Origin: JBHJGS01 sp050331575
Lineage (GTDB): Bacteria; Pseudomonadota; Alphaproteobacteria; Sphingomonadales; Rhodothalassiaceae
Direction of reading: 5' to 3'
Assembly (NCBI GenBank): GCA_050331575.1
Contig: JBHJGS010000053.1
Span: forward strand, 1 to 64,000
Length of the DNA: 64,000 nucleotides
Under the pieces are notes generated by a model. The model was given only the letters and a program-made list of their open reading frames with translations, did not search any database and was not told the origin of the DNA. Shown piece after piece: positions 8,639 to 16,521 of the stretch; within the stretch, counting starts at the first letter, position 1; each line of letters opens with the position of its first letter. The translations under genes and the position numbers were made by a program.

Positions 8639-9673
8639 ATGTTCCAAAAACTCTTCGGCATGTTCTCGTCCGACATGGCGATCGATCTCGGCACGGCCAA
8701 CACGCTGGTGTTCGTGAAGGGCCGCGGCATTGTCTTGAATGAGCCCAGCGTGGTCGCCACCACCGTGGCCAAGGGCCGCAAACAGGTGGTCGCGGTGGGC
8801 GACGAGGCCAAGTTGATGCTGGGCCGCACTCCCGGCCATATCGAGGCGATCCGGCCCTTGCGCGATGGCGTCATCGCGGATTTCGATGTTGCGCGGGACA
8901 TGATCCAGCATTTTATCCGCAAGGTGCATAATCGGTCCTTTGCCAGCCCGCAGGTGGTGATCTGCGTGCCGTCCGGCTCTACGGCGGTGGAACGGCGGGC
9001 CATCCGGGAAGCCGCCGAGGATGCCGGCGCCTCGAAGGTCTATCTGATTGAGGAGCCGATGGCCGCGGCAATCGGGGCAGGCCTGCCGGTCACGGCCCCA
9101 TCCGGCTCGATGATCGTGGATATCGGCGGCGGCACCACCGAGGTGGCGGTGCTGTCTTTGGGCGGCATTGTCTATGCCACCAGCGTGCGCGTCGGCGGCG
9201 ACAAAATGGACGAAGCGATCATCGCCTATATCCGCCGCAACCATAATCTGATGATCGGCGAGGCGACGGCGGAGCGCATCAAGAAGGAAATCGGCACCGC
9301 CATGCAGCCACCCGACGGCACCGGCAAGTCGATGGACATCAAGGGCCGCGACCTGATGAACGGCGTGCCCAAGGAGATCAAGATCAATCAGATGCAGATC
9401 GCCGAGGCGCTGGCCGAACCGGTTGGCCAAATCGTTGAAGGCGTCAAGGTGGCCTTGGAGCATACCGCGCCGGAACTGGCCGCCGATATCGTCGACAAAG
9501 GGATCGTGCTGACCGGCGGCGGCGCGTTGCTGACCGACCTGGATAAGGTTTTGCGCAACGCCACGGGCCTACCCGTGTCGATTGCCGAGGAACCGTTAAC
9601 CTGTGTCGCGTTAGGGACGGGACGGGCGCTGGAAGACGAAGAGCTGAAAAACGTCCTCATCGCCGAGGAGTGA
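8639..9673 (+). CDS. mreB: Rod shape-determining actin homologue MreB
   Basis: A 344-residue bacterial actin that forms membrane-associated filaments guiding the elongation machinery. Visible are the phosphate-1 loop DLGTANTLVFVKG near residue 15, the phosphate-2 loop DIGGGTTEVAVLSLGG, and the C-terminal adenosine-site GIVLTGGGALL. The ATG at 8639 follows GAGAGG and yields the usual amphipathic N-terminus (MFQKLFGMFSSDM). It heads a five-gene operon and is preceded by a CtrA-type box. Confidence 0.97.
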   Translation: MFQKLFGMFSSDMAIDLGTANTLVFVKGRGIVLNEPSVVATTVAKGRKQVVAVGDEAKLMLGRTPGHIEAIRPLRDGVIADFDVARDMIQHFIRKVHNRSFASPQVVICVPSGSTAVERRAIREAAEDAGASKVYLIEEPMAAAIGAGLPVTAPSGSMIVDIGGGTTEVAVLSLGGIVYATSVRVGGDKMDEAIIAYIRRNHNLMIGEATAERIKKEIGTAMQPPDGTGKSMDIKGRDLMNGVPKEIKINQMQIAEALAEPVGQIVEGVKVALEHTAPELAADIVDKGIVLTGGGALLTDLDKVLRNATGLPVSIAEEPLTCVALGTGRALEDEELKNVLIAEE

Positions 9674-9695
9674 CCCTTAAACCGGAGAGGAAGCG

Positions 9696-10571
9696 GTGGC
9701 ACTGCGCGCACGTTCAGCATCAGCAACGTCGCTGCGGTCACTAAGGCTTTGGGCCTTTTTGCTGCTCATGCTCACCGGCGTCTCGCTGATTGCGTTGACC
9801 CGCATGGAACATCCGCTGGTGCGCACCACCCGCACCGCGCTGACCGACGCGGTCGCCCCGATTTTATCGGCTTTGAACCAGCCGGTGGCTTGGGGCGATC
9901 AGGGTATTGCCTGGGTGCGCGGCTGGGCCAATACCCATGCGCGCAACGCGCGGCTGGAGCGAGAATTGGCCTCGCTGCCGGCGCTGCAGGCCGAACTGGT
10001 TCGACTGCAAAAAGAGAATGCACAGCTGCGTCAGCAAATCAGCATGATCCCCGAGCCCGCCGAAGTGCGCTTGTCAACGCGGGTTGTTGGCGTGTCCGGC
10101 GGCGCCTTCGTCCGGAATGTGATCATCGAAGGCGGGCGCACCGACGGTTTGGCCTATGGCCTCCCGGTCACGGACAGCCGCGGCGTGGTCGGCCGCATTA
10201 TTGAGGTCGGCGCGCGGACCGGCCGGGTGCTGCTGATATCCGACTTGAACAGCCGGGTGCCGGTTTTCGTCGGCGCCAGCCGTATGCCGGCGATCGCGGC
10301 CGGGCGGAATCGCGAATTGCTTGCGTTGGAATTCTTGCCGGATCGGTCGCTGCCGCAGGTCGGCGATCAGGTTGTCACATCCGGCCATGGCGGGGTGTTT
10401 CCGCCAGGTCTGCTGGTCGGCCAGGTGGTGCGTGTGTCGCGCTCTGGTGCCTTGGTGCTGCCCGCGGCGGGGTTGGACCGGCTTGAGATTGTGCAGGTCC
10501 GCCGGGTCCTGCCGCGCGGTCCGGCCGAACCGCAGGAGCTGTTCAGCGGCATCGATGAGGCCGTGCAATGA
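9696..10571 (+). CDS. mreC: Rod shape-determining protein MreC
   Basis: A 291-residue bitopic inner-membrane protein. A basic N-terminus is followed by one membrane helix (about residues 20-40), a periplasmic coiled coil (ELASLPALQAELVRLQKENAQLRQ...) and the MreC beta-barrel domain (VVGVSGGAFVRNVII, LPVTDSRGVVGRII). It links MreB filaments to the periplasmic penicillin-binding protein. Translation begins at a GTG preceded by GAGAGG. The end overlaps mreD by 4 nt, implying translational coupling. Confidence 0.95.
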   Translation: MALRARSASATSLRSLRLWAFLLLMLTGVSLIALTRMEHPLVRTTRTALTDAVAPILSALNQPVAWGDQGIAWVRGWANTHARNARLERELASLPALQAELVRLQKENAQLRQQISMIPEPAEVRLSTRVVGVSGGAFVRNVIIEGGRTDGLAYGLPVTDSRGVVGRIIEVGARTGRVLLISDLNSRVPVFVGASRMPAIAAGRNRELLALEFLPDRSLPQVGDQVVTSGHGGVFPPGLLVGQVVRVSRSGALVLPAAGLDRLEIVQVRRVLPRGPAEPQELFSGIDEAVQ

Positions 10572-11059
10572 TAGCCGAAGACCGCCTGGCGCCGGTCAGC
10601 GCGTTGGTGCTCACAGCCCTGCTCTTGCTGGTGCTGGCAATGCCGTTCGGGCGCACCGACGAGCCTTTCCTCCGCCCGATGGTTCCGATAATGTTCACCT
10701 ACTATTTCACCGTCGAGCAACCGCGGCGCCTGCCGCTGATCGCCTTGGCGCTTTTGGGTTTATTGCAGGACATTCTGACCGGGGGCATTCTGGGGCTGAA
10801 CATGACCCTGCTGTTGATTACCCGACTGCTGCTGGAGTTGCAGTTGCCAACCTTCCAGACCTGGCCGGCATTGAGCGGGTGGCCGGGCTTCGTGCCGGTG
10901 GCCGCCGTGGCCGGGCTGATCGGCTGGATCGTGGGGTGCATCTATGCGGCGGGCCTGCAGCCGCCGATGTGGGTGCTGTTCCAGACCGCTGTGACCATTG
11001 CCACCTATCCCTTGTTCGCCGTGATGTTTGCGCGGCTCGACCGGGGAGGCCAGGCATGA
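10568..11059 (+). CDS. mreD: Rod shape-determining protein MreD
   Basis: A 163-residue polytopic membrane protein with about five hydrophobic helices. It is assigned from position between mreC and mrdA, length and topology; MreD sequences are poorly conserved but the segment GLLQDILTGGILGLNM fits the family. Both ends overlap the neighbouring genes by 4 nt. It is part of the MreBCD-PBP2-RodA elongasome at the inner membrane. Confidence 0.93.
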   Translation: MIAEDRLAPVSALVLTALLLLVLAMPFGRTDEPFLRPMVPIMFTYYFTVEQPRRLPLIALALLGLLQDILTGGILGLNMTLLLITRLLLELQLPTFQTWPALSGWPGFVPVAAVAGLIGWIVGCIYAAGLQPPMWVLFQTAVTIATYPLFAVMFARLDRGGQA

Positions 11060-12927
11060 GGCGGCGCCGGCGCAAGAGCCTGGTCAATCCGATCGTGAAG
11101 CAGGACCGCGGCCGGGTGTTCAACCGCCGGGCCTTTCTGGTGATGGGCGCGCAAGGCATAGCCAGCCTGACCCTGTTCGGGCGGCTATACTATTTGAGCG
11201 TGGTGCACGGCCAGGAATATCGCATGCTGGCGGAGGAGAACCGCGTCTCGGTCCGCCTGCTGGCGCCGCGCCGCGGCCGTATCCTTGATCGCGACGGCCG
11301 GGTCTTGGCCGGCAACCGCCAGGATTATCGGGTATATTTGATCCCCGAGCAGGTCAAAGATCTGGCGGATACGCTGTATCGGCTGGGCCAGGTCGTTGAT
11401 CTGAGCCCCGCCCAGATCGCCAGCATCAAGCGCCAGGTCAAAGCCAGGCGTGGCTTCTTGCCGATTACCGTCCGCGAGAATCTCGACTGGGAGAGTTTTG
11501 CGCGCATCAATGTTGAAAGCGCGGTTCTGCCGGGCGTTCAGCCCGACTCCGGCACCACCCGCTGGTATCCGGAGGGCATGGCGACCTCGCAACTGGTTGG
11601 CTATGTCGGCACGCCGGCGCCGGATGAGTTGACCGGGGATCCGTTATTGCAGGTTCCAGGCTTCAAGCTGGGCAAGCAGGGTATCGAAAAGGCATTTGAC
11701 CCGCTGCTACGCGGAGCGGCTGGCAGCGCCAAGGTGGAGGTCAATGCCTATGGCCGGGTCATCCGGGAGCTGGACCGCCGCACCGGCCAGACCGGCCGGG
11801 ACATCAGCTTGACCATCGACCGCGACTTGCAGCGGATCGCCGCTGCACGCCTGGGGGAGGAAAGCGCCGGCGTGATCGTGATGGACGTGGCGCGCGGTGA
11901 CATCCTGGTGCACGCGTCCACGCCCAGCTATGACAGCAACGAAATGAATATCGGCATCAGCCGCGAAAACTGGCAGGCGCTGTTGGATGATCCGCGCAAG
12001 CCGTTGGTGAACAAATGCACCTATGGCCAGTATCCGCCCGGCTCAACCTTCAAGATGGTGGTGGCGCTGGCCGCGCTGAAGGCCCAGGTGATCGAGCCGG
12101 ACGAGCGGGTCTTTTGCAATAGCCGCTATCCCTTCGGCGACCGCGTCTTTCATTGCTGGAAGCGCGGCGGCCACGGCTGGGTCGATATGCACAAGGCGAT
12201 TGCGCAATCCTGTGACTGCTATTTCTACGACGTCGCCAACCGCCTCGGAATTGCGCCGATCGCAGCACAGGCCCGGGCCTTCGGCCTGGGCCAGACTTAT
12301 GATCTGGAGCTGCCCGGCGAGTCGCGCGGCTTGGTGCCGACAGAGGCCTGGAAGCGGGCAACCTTGGGCCAGCCCTGGGTTGGCGGTGACACGCTGAATG
12401 TCGGCATCGGGCAGGGCGCATTGCTGGCAACGCCGTTGCAGTTGGCGGTGATGACCGCGCGCTTGGCCAATGGCGGCAAGGCGGTTCTGCCGCACCTCAT
12501 CCATGCACTGGATGGCGTGCCGGTGGAGCGACGGCAAGCGCCCGATATGGGGGTGGATCCCGCGCATTTGGCGCTGATCCGTACGGCCATGCGGGGGGTG
12601 CTGGAACTGCGCGGCACCGCTTATGCCTCCCGCCTGCGGCTGGACGGGGTCGCCATGGCCGGTAAGACCGGCACAGCCCAGGTTCGTCGCATCACCCAGC
12701 AGGACCGGGCGGACAATGTCAGTCAAGACGAAAAGCCCTGGGCGGAGCGGCACCACGCCTGGTTTGTCGGTTTCGCCCCGTATGAGGCGCCGCGCTATGC
12801 CATTGCCGTGTTCATCGAACATGGCGGCGGCGGTTCGTCTGCGGCAGCACCGGTGGCGCGGGACATTATGCAGGCCGTGCTGGAAACACGGCCGGTTGTG
12901 CCCAAGGGTCTGGTGCAACGGGCATGA
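11056..12927 (+). CDS. mrdA: Penicillin-binding protein 2 (peptidoglycan transpeptidase)
   Basis: A 623-residue class B penicillin-binding protein that cross-links peptidoglycan during elongation. After a basic cytoplasmic tail and one membrane helix (MGAQGIASLTLFGRLYYL) come the pedestal domain, with RRGRILDRDGRVLAGN, and the transpeptidase domain. Catalytic motifs are STFK with serine at residue 330, SCD as the SxN-type motif, and KTGTAQ with lysine near 537. The ATG at 11056 overlaps the mreD stop; the longer open frame upstream is a shadow of mreC and mreD. rodA follows with a 4-nt overlap. Confidence 0.96.
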   Translation: MRRRRRKSLVNPIVKQDRGRVFNRRAFLVMGAQGIASLTLFGRLYYLSVVHGQEYRMLAEENRVSVRLLAPRRGRILDRDGRVLAGNRQDYRVYLIPEQVKDLADTLYRLGQVVDLSPAQIASIKRQVKARRGFLPITVRENLDWESFARINVESAVLPGVQPDSGTTRWYPEGMATSQLVGYVGTPAPDELTGDPLLQVPGFKLGKQGIEKAFDPLLRGAAGSAKVEVNAYGRVIRELDRRTGQTGRDISLTIDRDLQRIAAARLGEESAGVIVMDVARGDILVHASTPSYDSNEMNIGISRENWQALLDDPRKPLVNKCTYGQYPPGSTFKMVVALAALKAQVIEPDERVFCNSRYPFGDRVFHCWKRGGHGWVDMHKAIAQSCDCYFYDVANRLGIAPIAAQARAFGLGQTYDLELPGESRGLVPTEAWKRATLGQPWVGGDTLNVGIGQGALLATPLQLAVMTARLANGGKAVLPHLIHALDGVPVERRQAPDMGVDPAHLALIRTAMRGVLELRGTAYASRLRLDGVAMAGKTGTAQVRRITQQDRADNVSQDEKPWAERHHAWFVGFAPYEAPRYAIAVFIEHGGGGSSAAAPVARDIMQAVLETRPVVPKGLVQRA

Positions 12928-14051
12928 GCTCAGAGACCTTACACCTGCGCGAGAAGCTGGGCCATCTGAACTGGCTCATGGTGCTGTTGCTGATCGCGAT
13001 TGCGCTAACCGGCGGGGCGATGCTTTACTCCGTAGCGGGCGGTGATTGGGACCCCTGGGCCCGGCGCCAGTTGATCCGCTTTCTTCCGGCGCTGTTTTTG
13101 ATGTTGGCCATCGCCCTGACCGATATCCGCTTTTGGCTGCGCCTGGCGTATCCGATCTATGCCGGGTGCCTGGTCTTGCTCGTCTTGGTGGCGGTTGCCG
13201 GCAGCACCGGGATGGGCGGCCAGCGTTGGCTTGATTTGGGCGTTATGCGGCTGCAGCCGTCCGAACTGACCAAGGTCGGCGTGGTGCTGGCATTGGCGCG
13301 CTATTATCACGGTATCACCCAGCCGCAATCGACCCGGCTGATCAGCCTGATCCCGCCGCTGGTGATCATCGGCGTGCCGGTGGCGTTGGTGGCACAACAA
13401 CCGGATCTGGGGACCGCCCTGATGATCGTGGCCGGGGGTGTAACCGTGATCTTTTTGGCCGGCGCGCCGGCTTGGCTGTTCATCGGCGGTGCCGCTGCTG
13501 CCGCAGCAGCGGGGCCAATGGCCTGGTCCTTTGCCTTGCACGACTATCAGCGCGACCGCGTGTTGACGTTCCTCAATCCGGAGCGGGATCCGCTTGGCGC
13601 CGGCTACCAGATCCTGCAGGCCAAGATTGCCACCGGCTCCGGCGGCTTGACCGGCAAGGGCTTTCTTTCCGGCACCCAGACCCAGCTGGACTTTCTGCCG
13701 GAGATGAAGACCGACTTCATCTTCACGGTATTGACCGAAGAGTTGGGGCTGGTCGGCGCAGGGCTGCTGCTGGCGGCATATGCTATTGTGCTTGGCTATG
13801 CCATGGCCATGGCTTTCGTCACGCGCAATCATTTCGGCCGGTTGCTCACCTCCGGCCTGGCGATGACGCTGTTCTTGTATGTGCTGATCAATGTGGCCAT
13901 GGTCACCGGCCTTGTGCCGGTGGTCGGCGTGCCGCTGCCGATGGTGTCTTATGGTGGCTCGGCCATGCTGACCATGATGTTGGCCTATGGCCTGATCCTG
14001 TGCGTGGCGATCCACCGCCGTCTCACAATCCCCCGGCGCGGCCGGCTGTAG
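12924..14051 (+). CDS. rodA: Peptidoglycan glycosyltransferase RodA
   Basis: A 375-residue SEDS-family protein with about ten membrane helices that polymerises lipid II together with PBP2. Family hallmarks are GGQRWLDLG, LQPSELTKV, QPDLGTALM, FLPEMKTDFIFTVLTEELG and the C-terminal VGVPLPMVSYGGSAML. It closes the mreBCD-mrdA-rodA operon, overlapping mrdA by 4 nt. No clear intrinsic terminator is visible after it; the SARP-like gene converges from the other side. Confidence 0.96.
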   Translation: MSSETLHLREKLGHLNWLMVLLLIAIALTGGAMLYSVAGGDWDPWARRQLIRFLPALFLMLAIALTDIRFWLRLAYPIYAGCLVLLVLVAVAGSTGMGGQRWLDLGVMRLQPSELTKVGVVLALARYYHGITQPQSTRLISLIPPLVIIGVPVALVAQQPDLGTALMIVAGGVTVIFLAGAPAWLFIGGAAAAAAAGPMAWSFALHDYQRDRVLTFLNPERDPLGAGYQILQAKIATGSGGLTGKGFLSGTQTQLDFLPEMKTDFIFTVLTEELGLVGAGLLLAAYAIVLGYAMAMAFVTRNHFGRLLTSGLAMTLFLYVLINVAMVTGLVPVVGVPLPMVSYGGSAMLTMMLAYGLILCVAIHRRLTIPRRGRL

Positions 14052-14074
14052 GGCCTCCGATCGGGCGAGCGCCT

Positions 14075-14443
14075 TTATCCGTCGACGAAATCGCGCACGG
14101 CCTGCACGAACTGGGCCGCGGCGGGCTCATCGCCCAGCAGCAGATGATTGTCGACGATGTCAGGGCCGGTCAGGGCTACCCGTTCCCGATCGGCCTGAAG
14201 GCGCTCCTGCGCTGGGCTGTTCACCACCGGGCGCAGCTTGCTGAGCGACCACCGCAGGGCGCCGCGCGGATCATCCGGCAGGTCCCATAGCAGCTCGCAC
14301 AGCCGGTCGCGCCGCTGCGGCCGGCCGGTCAGCGCCAGATAGGCCAGCAGCGCGCGCGTCTTTTTCGACGCGGGCAAAGCCTGCTCCGCGGCATCGCGGA
14401 CCAGGGCCAGGCCGCCCAGGGTGGTCACACGCAGGCCGGCCAT
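14075..14443 (-). CDS. Stand-alone SARP-type winged-helix DNA-binding domain protein, apparently truncated
   Basis: The product (122 residues from the ATG at 14443, or 130 from 14467) matches only the N-terminal winged-helix domain of SARP/BTAD-type activators: LRVTTLGGLALV, then SKKTRALLAYLALTGRPQRRDRLCELLW, then GALRWSLSKLRPV. Full-length members carry a bacterial transcriptional activation domain and often several hundred more residues; here a stop follows soon after the wing. It may be a degraded activator or a minimal DNA-binding protein. It diverges from the first urcA-like gene across an intergenic region that holds a perfect palindrome. Confidence 0.7.
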   Translation of the reverse strand: MAGLRVTTLGGLALVRDAAEQALPASKKTRALLAYLALTGRPQRRDRLCELLWDLPDDPRGALRWSLSKLRPVVNSPAQERLQADRERVALTGPDIVDNHLLLGDEPAAAQFVQAVRDFVDG

Positions 14444-14531
14444 GCCCCAAACCTTGGTGCGGCGCAAAACGTTCGGGCAGACGCCGTCGCTGCGACCGGG
14501 ATCACAGGCGCTTCATCTTTTCTTGATATAT

Positions 14532-14549
14532 GGTCAATTGTCATTGACC
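14532..14549. promoter_or_regulatory. Perfect 7-bp inverted repeat between the SARP-like gene and urcA-like gene 1
   Basis: GGTCAATTGTCATTGACC consists of GGTCAAT and ATTGACC arms separated by TGTC. It lies 24 bp upstream of the urcA-like ATG and about 90 bp upstream of the divergent SARP-like gene, so it could serve either promoter as an operator. The binding protein is unknown. Confidence 0.5.
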
Positions 14550-14573
14550 CTCTATCATTTGCATGAGATTGCC

Positions 14574-14891
14574 ATGTTCCGCGCCCTTGTCCCCGTCATG
14601 CTGGTGGTCGCATCTGTTGTGCAGTGCACTCAATCAGCACAGGCCGATCCGCTGCGGTTTCGCTACTATCCTGATCAGTTGGAGACCCCGGCGGCCCGGC
14701 ACCGTCTTTTAACACGCCTGGAACACAGGGTGGAAAGTTACTGCCGCGCCGATACCCCGGGCGCCGCGGCCCATAAGCTTCAGGTCCGGTGCCGGCACGA
14801 GCTTTTGGAGCAGCTCATCGCCCAGATGAATGATGGACGGCTGACGGCCCTGCACCGCTATCGCCAAGGCGTCACGGTGGCGAAGAAGTAG
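14574..14891 (+). CDS. UrcA family protein (copy 1)
   Basis: A 105-residue exported protein with a signal peptide (FRALVPVMLVVASVVQ...AQA) and a mature part that fits the UrcA family: LRFRYYPDQLETPAARHRLLTRLEHRVESYC, then a second cysteine (VRCRHELLEQLI) and a C-terminal LTALHRYR. The two cysteines probably form a disulfide in the periplasm. UrcA proteins are common in Sphingomonadales and Caulobacterales, with unknown function. A second paralogue follows about 190 bp downstream, and a strong terminator separates them. Confidence 0.75.
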   Translation: MFRALVPVMLVVASVVQCTQSAQADPLRFRYYPDQLETPAARHRLLTRLEHRVESYCRADTPGAAAHKLQVRCRHELLEQLIAQMNDGRLTALHRYRQGVTVAKK

Positions 14892-14925
14892 GCGGCCCTT
14901 GCGGCCCACTCCGGTCCCTCCCCTT

Positions 14926-14959
14926 CCCCCGCGTCGCTCCGGCTGCGGGGGCTTCTTTT
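14926..14959 (+). terminator. Intrinsic terminator after urcA-like gene 1
   Basis: Arms CCCCCGC (14926-14932) and GCGGGGG (14945-14951) pair perfectly around a 12-nt loop and are followed by the T-rich CTTCTTTT. It lies 35 bp after the stop codon. Confidence 0.75.
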
Positions 14960-14992
14960 GCTTGGGCATGCCGGACCGATTTCCCCCTTTGG

Positions 14993-15033
14993 TTTGTGAA
15001 ATTTCCACGGGCGCTCCCACGGTCGGTGCCATG
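14993..15033 (+). promoter_or_regulatory. Upstream element A: TTTGTGAAATT plus three CCAYG boxes at 12-bp spacing
   Basis: TTTGTGAAATT (14993-15003) is followed by CCACG at 15005, CCACG at 15017 and CCATG at 15029, exactly 12 bp apart. It ends 46 bp before the second urcA-like start. A near-identical arrangement lies upstream of the sterol-desaturase-family gene (15483-15523). The three equally spaced boxes suggest a protein binding as an oligomer, or an extended promoter. Confidence 0.5.
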
Positions 15034-15079
15034 CTCCGCTGCCAGGTCTGCCTCAACCAAGACAGTTGAGGAGATTGAC

Positions 15080-15379
15080 ATGAAACTGATGGTGATCTTG
15101 GCGGCGCTGGCGATTGGCCAGGCCGCCGCCGCGCAACAGCCCCCGTCCGAGACGCTCGCCTTCCGCTATCAGCGTGCGGAGCTTGCCACGCCGGAGGGGC
15201 GGGCGCGCCTGCAGCAGCGTCTGACGCGGCAGGTGGCGCGCTTCTGCGCGGCACGCATTCCGGTGCGGCAGCAAGCCTTGCAGGCGCATTGCCGAGATGA
15301 TCTGGCCCAGCAGATCGCCGAACGCCTCGCTGCCCGGCACCTTGCCGCGGCCGAGGGAGGCAGAAAAACGGGGCACTGA
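15080..15379 (+). CDS. UrcA family protein (copy 2)
   Basis: A 99-residue exported protein. The ATG at 15080 follows GAGGAG and yields a signal peptide ending at AAAA before QQPP. The mature part, LAFRYQRAELATPEGRARLQQRLTRQV, then FCAARIP and AHCRDDLAQQIAERLAARHLAA, parallels copy 1 with the same two cysteines and a similar C-terminal LAARH/LTALH. The paralogues share family layout but are well diverged. The gene is isolated by terminators on both sides and has its own repeated upstream element, so it is probably controlled separately from copy 1. Confidence 0.75.
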   Translation: MKLMVILAALAIGQAAAAQQPPSETLAFRYQRAELATPEGRARLQQRLTRQVARFCAARIPVRQQALQAHCRDDLAQQIAERLAARHLAAAEGGRKTGH

Positions 15380-15404
15380 CGCCGCCCTCAAACCTGGTCT
15401 GCCG

Positions 15405-15444
15405 GGGCGCCCCGTTTCGTTTTCGAAGCGGGGCGCCCTTGTTT
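15405..15444 (+). terminator. Strong intrinsic terminator after urcA-like gene 2
   Basis: A 15-bp stem (15405-15419 with 15424-15438, only one position not Watson-Crick and that a G-U pair in RNA) with a TTTT loop is followed by TTGTTT. It is the clearest intrinsic terminator in the window and lies 26 bp after the stop codon. Confidence 0.9.
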
Positions 15445-15482
15445 CATCGCGCCGGCGTGATCCCGGTCATTTCCACGACAGT

Positions 15483-15523
15483 TTTGTGAAATTACCACGC
15501 GGCTTGCCACGCCGTCTGCCACG
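15483..15523 (+). promoter_or_regulatory. Upstream element B: TTTGTGAAATT plus three CCACG boxes at 12-bp spacing
   Basis: TTTGTGAAATT (15483-15493) is followed by CCACG at 15495, 15507 and 15519. The arrangement is the same as element A, including the one-base gap after AAATT and the 12-bp period, while the 7-bp spacers between boxes differ. The element lies 94 bp upstream of the hydroxylase gene. A further CCACG occurs at 15473. Confidence 0.5.
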
Positions 15524-15616
15524 CGCAGCGGGCCAAGACGCCGGCCTCACACATATCTGCCCAAGGGATCGGTCTTCAGGAACCGGCCGGCCCGAGTTAT
15601 CACGAAAGCGAGAAAA

Positions 15617-16480
15617 ATGTTTAATATCTACAATGCAATCCTGGCGGCGGGCTTCGCCGTCTTCGTTGTGCTGGATTGGCTGATGCCCGCTCGGCGCTTT
15701 TACCGGCCCAGGCTGTGGTGGCTGACCGGCTTCTTGTCCGCCACCTTATATTTCGCCGTGGCCAGCTATGCCCCTTTTCTGTGGGCGGACTGGATGGCCG
15801 GTAACCGACTAATTGACGCCAGCGGCCTGCCCTTGGGGCTGGCCGTGCCGCTTGGGTATGGGACGGCGCAACTGATCGGCTATTGGTGGCATCGGTCGCT
15901 GCATCGGTCCGACTTTTTGTGGCGGACCTTGCATCAGATGCACCATGCCGCTGAACGCATGGACATTTATGGCGCGCTGTACTTCCACCCGCTGGACATG
16001 GTCGGTTTCACCTTCGTCGGCAGCTTCGCGATGACGGTGCTGGTTGGCCTGGATCCCTTCGCTGCGGCACTGGCCGGCGTGCTGGCGGGTTTGGTCAGCC
16101 TGTTCAGCCATGCCAATTTGGCCACGCCGCGCTGGCTGGGCTATCTGATCGCGCGGCCGGAGGTGCATGCGCTGCACCATGAGCGTGGCCGGCACGCCCG
16201 CAATTACGGCGAACTGATGGTGTGGGACATGCTGTTCGGCACCTATGCCAATCCGCAGCGCTTTGACAGTAAGGTCGGCTTCTATGATGGCGCGTCGACC
16301 CGGCTGGGGGATTTGCTGCTCGGCCGCGATGTCAGCCAGGCTGAGACGCGCGCGCGTCCCCGCGACGGACTTGCCGTACGGCTGCGCCGGCTATCATGGC
16401 AGGCCACCGTCGGCGCTTACATCCTTGTGTTGGCGCTGTCTGCCACAGCACTTGGACTGGCGCTCAGCGCCGTGGCCTGA
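15617..16480 (+). CDS. Sterol desaturase / fatty acid hydroxylase superfamily protein
   Basis: A 287-residue membrane di-iron oxygenase. The histidine clusters that bind iron are visible: HRSLH at 92-96, HQMHH at 106-110, HANL near 165 and HALHH at 184-188 followed by NYG. Four or more hydrophobic helices surround them, and a last helix forms the C-terminus. Members hydroxylate or desaturate lipids, sterols or carotenoids; the substrate here is unknown. Carotenoid genes are some 11 kb away, so a pigment role is possible but not indicated. It shares an unusual upstream element with urcA-like gene 2. Confidence 0.88.
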   Translation: MFNIYNAILAAGFAVFVVLDWLMPARRFYRPRLWWLTGFLSATLYFAVASYAPFLWADWMAGNRLIDASGLPLGLAVPLGYGTAQLIGYWWHRSLHRSDFLWRTLHQMHHAAERMDIYGALYFHPLDMVGFTFVGSFAMTVLVGLDPFAAALAGVLAGLVSLFSHANLATPRWLGYLIARPEVHALHHERGRHARNYGELMVWDMLFGTYANPQRFDSKVGFYDGASTRLGDLLLGRDVSQAETRARPRDGLAVRLRRLSWQATVGAYILVLALSATALGLALSAVA

Positions 16481-16521
16481 AAGTGGTGATGTCGGTTCCG
16501 GTCAAGGCGCCGGGACCGGCG

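Noticed and set aside
10321..11055. N-terminal extension of the mrdA frame across mreC and mreD
   Set aside because: The extension is out of frame with real mreC and mreD coding; the ATG at 11056 has the normal 4-nt overlap.
14049..14075. A further copy of the TTAGGGCA element at the rodA stop codon
   Set aside because: TAGGGC followed by CTCCGATC is similar, but there is no second arm, so it cannot be told from chance.
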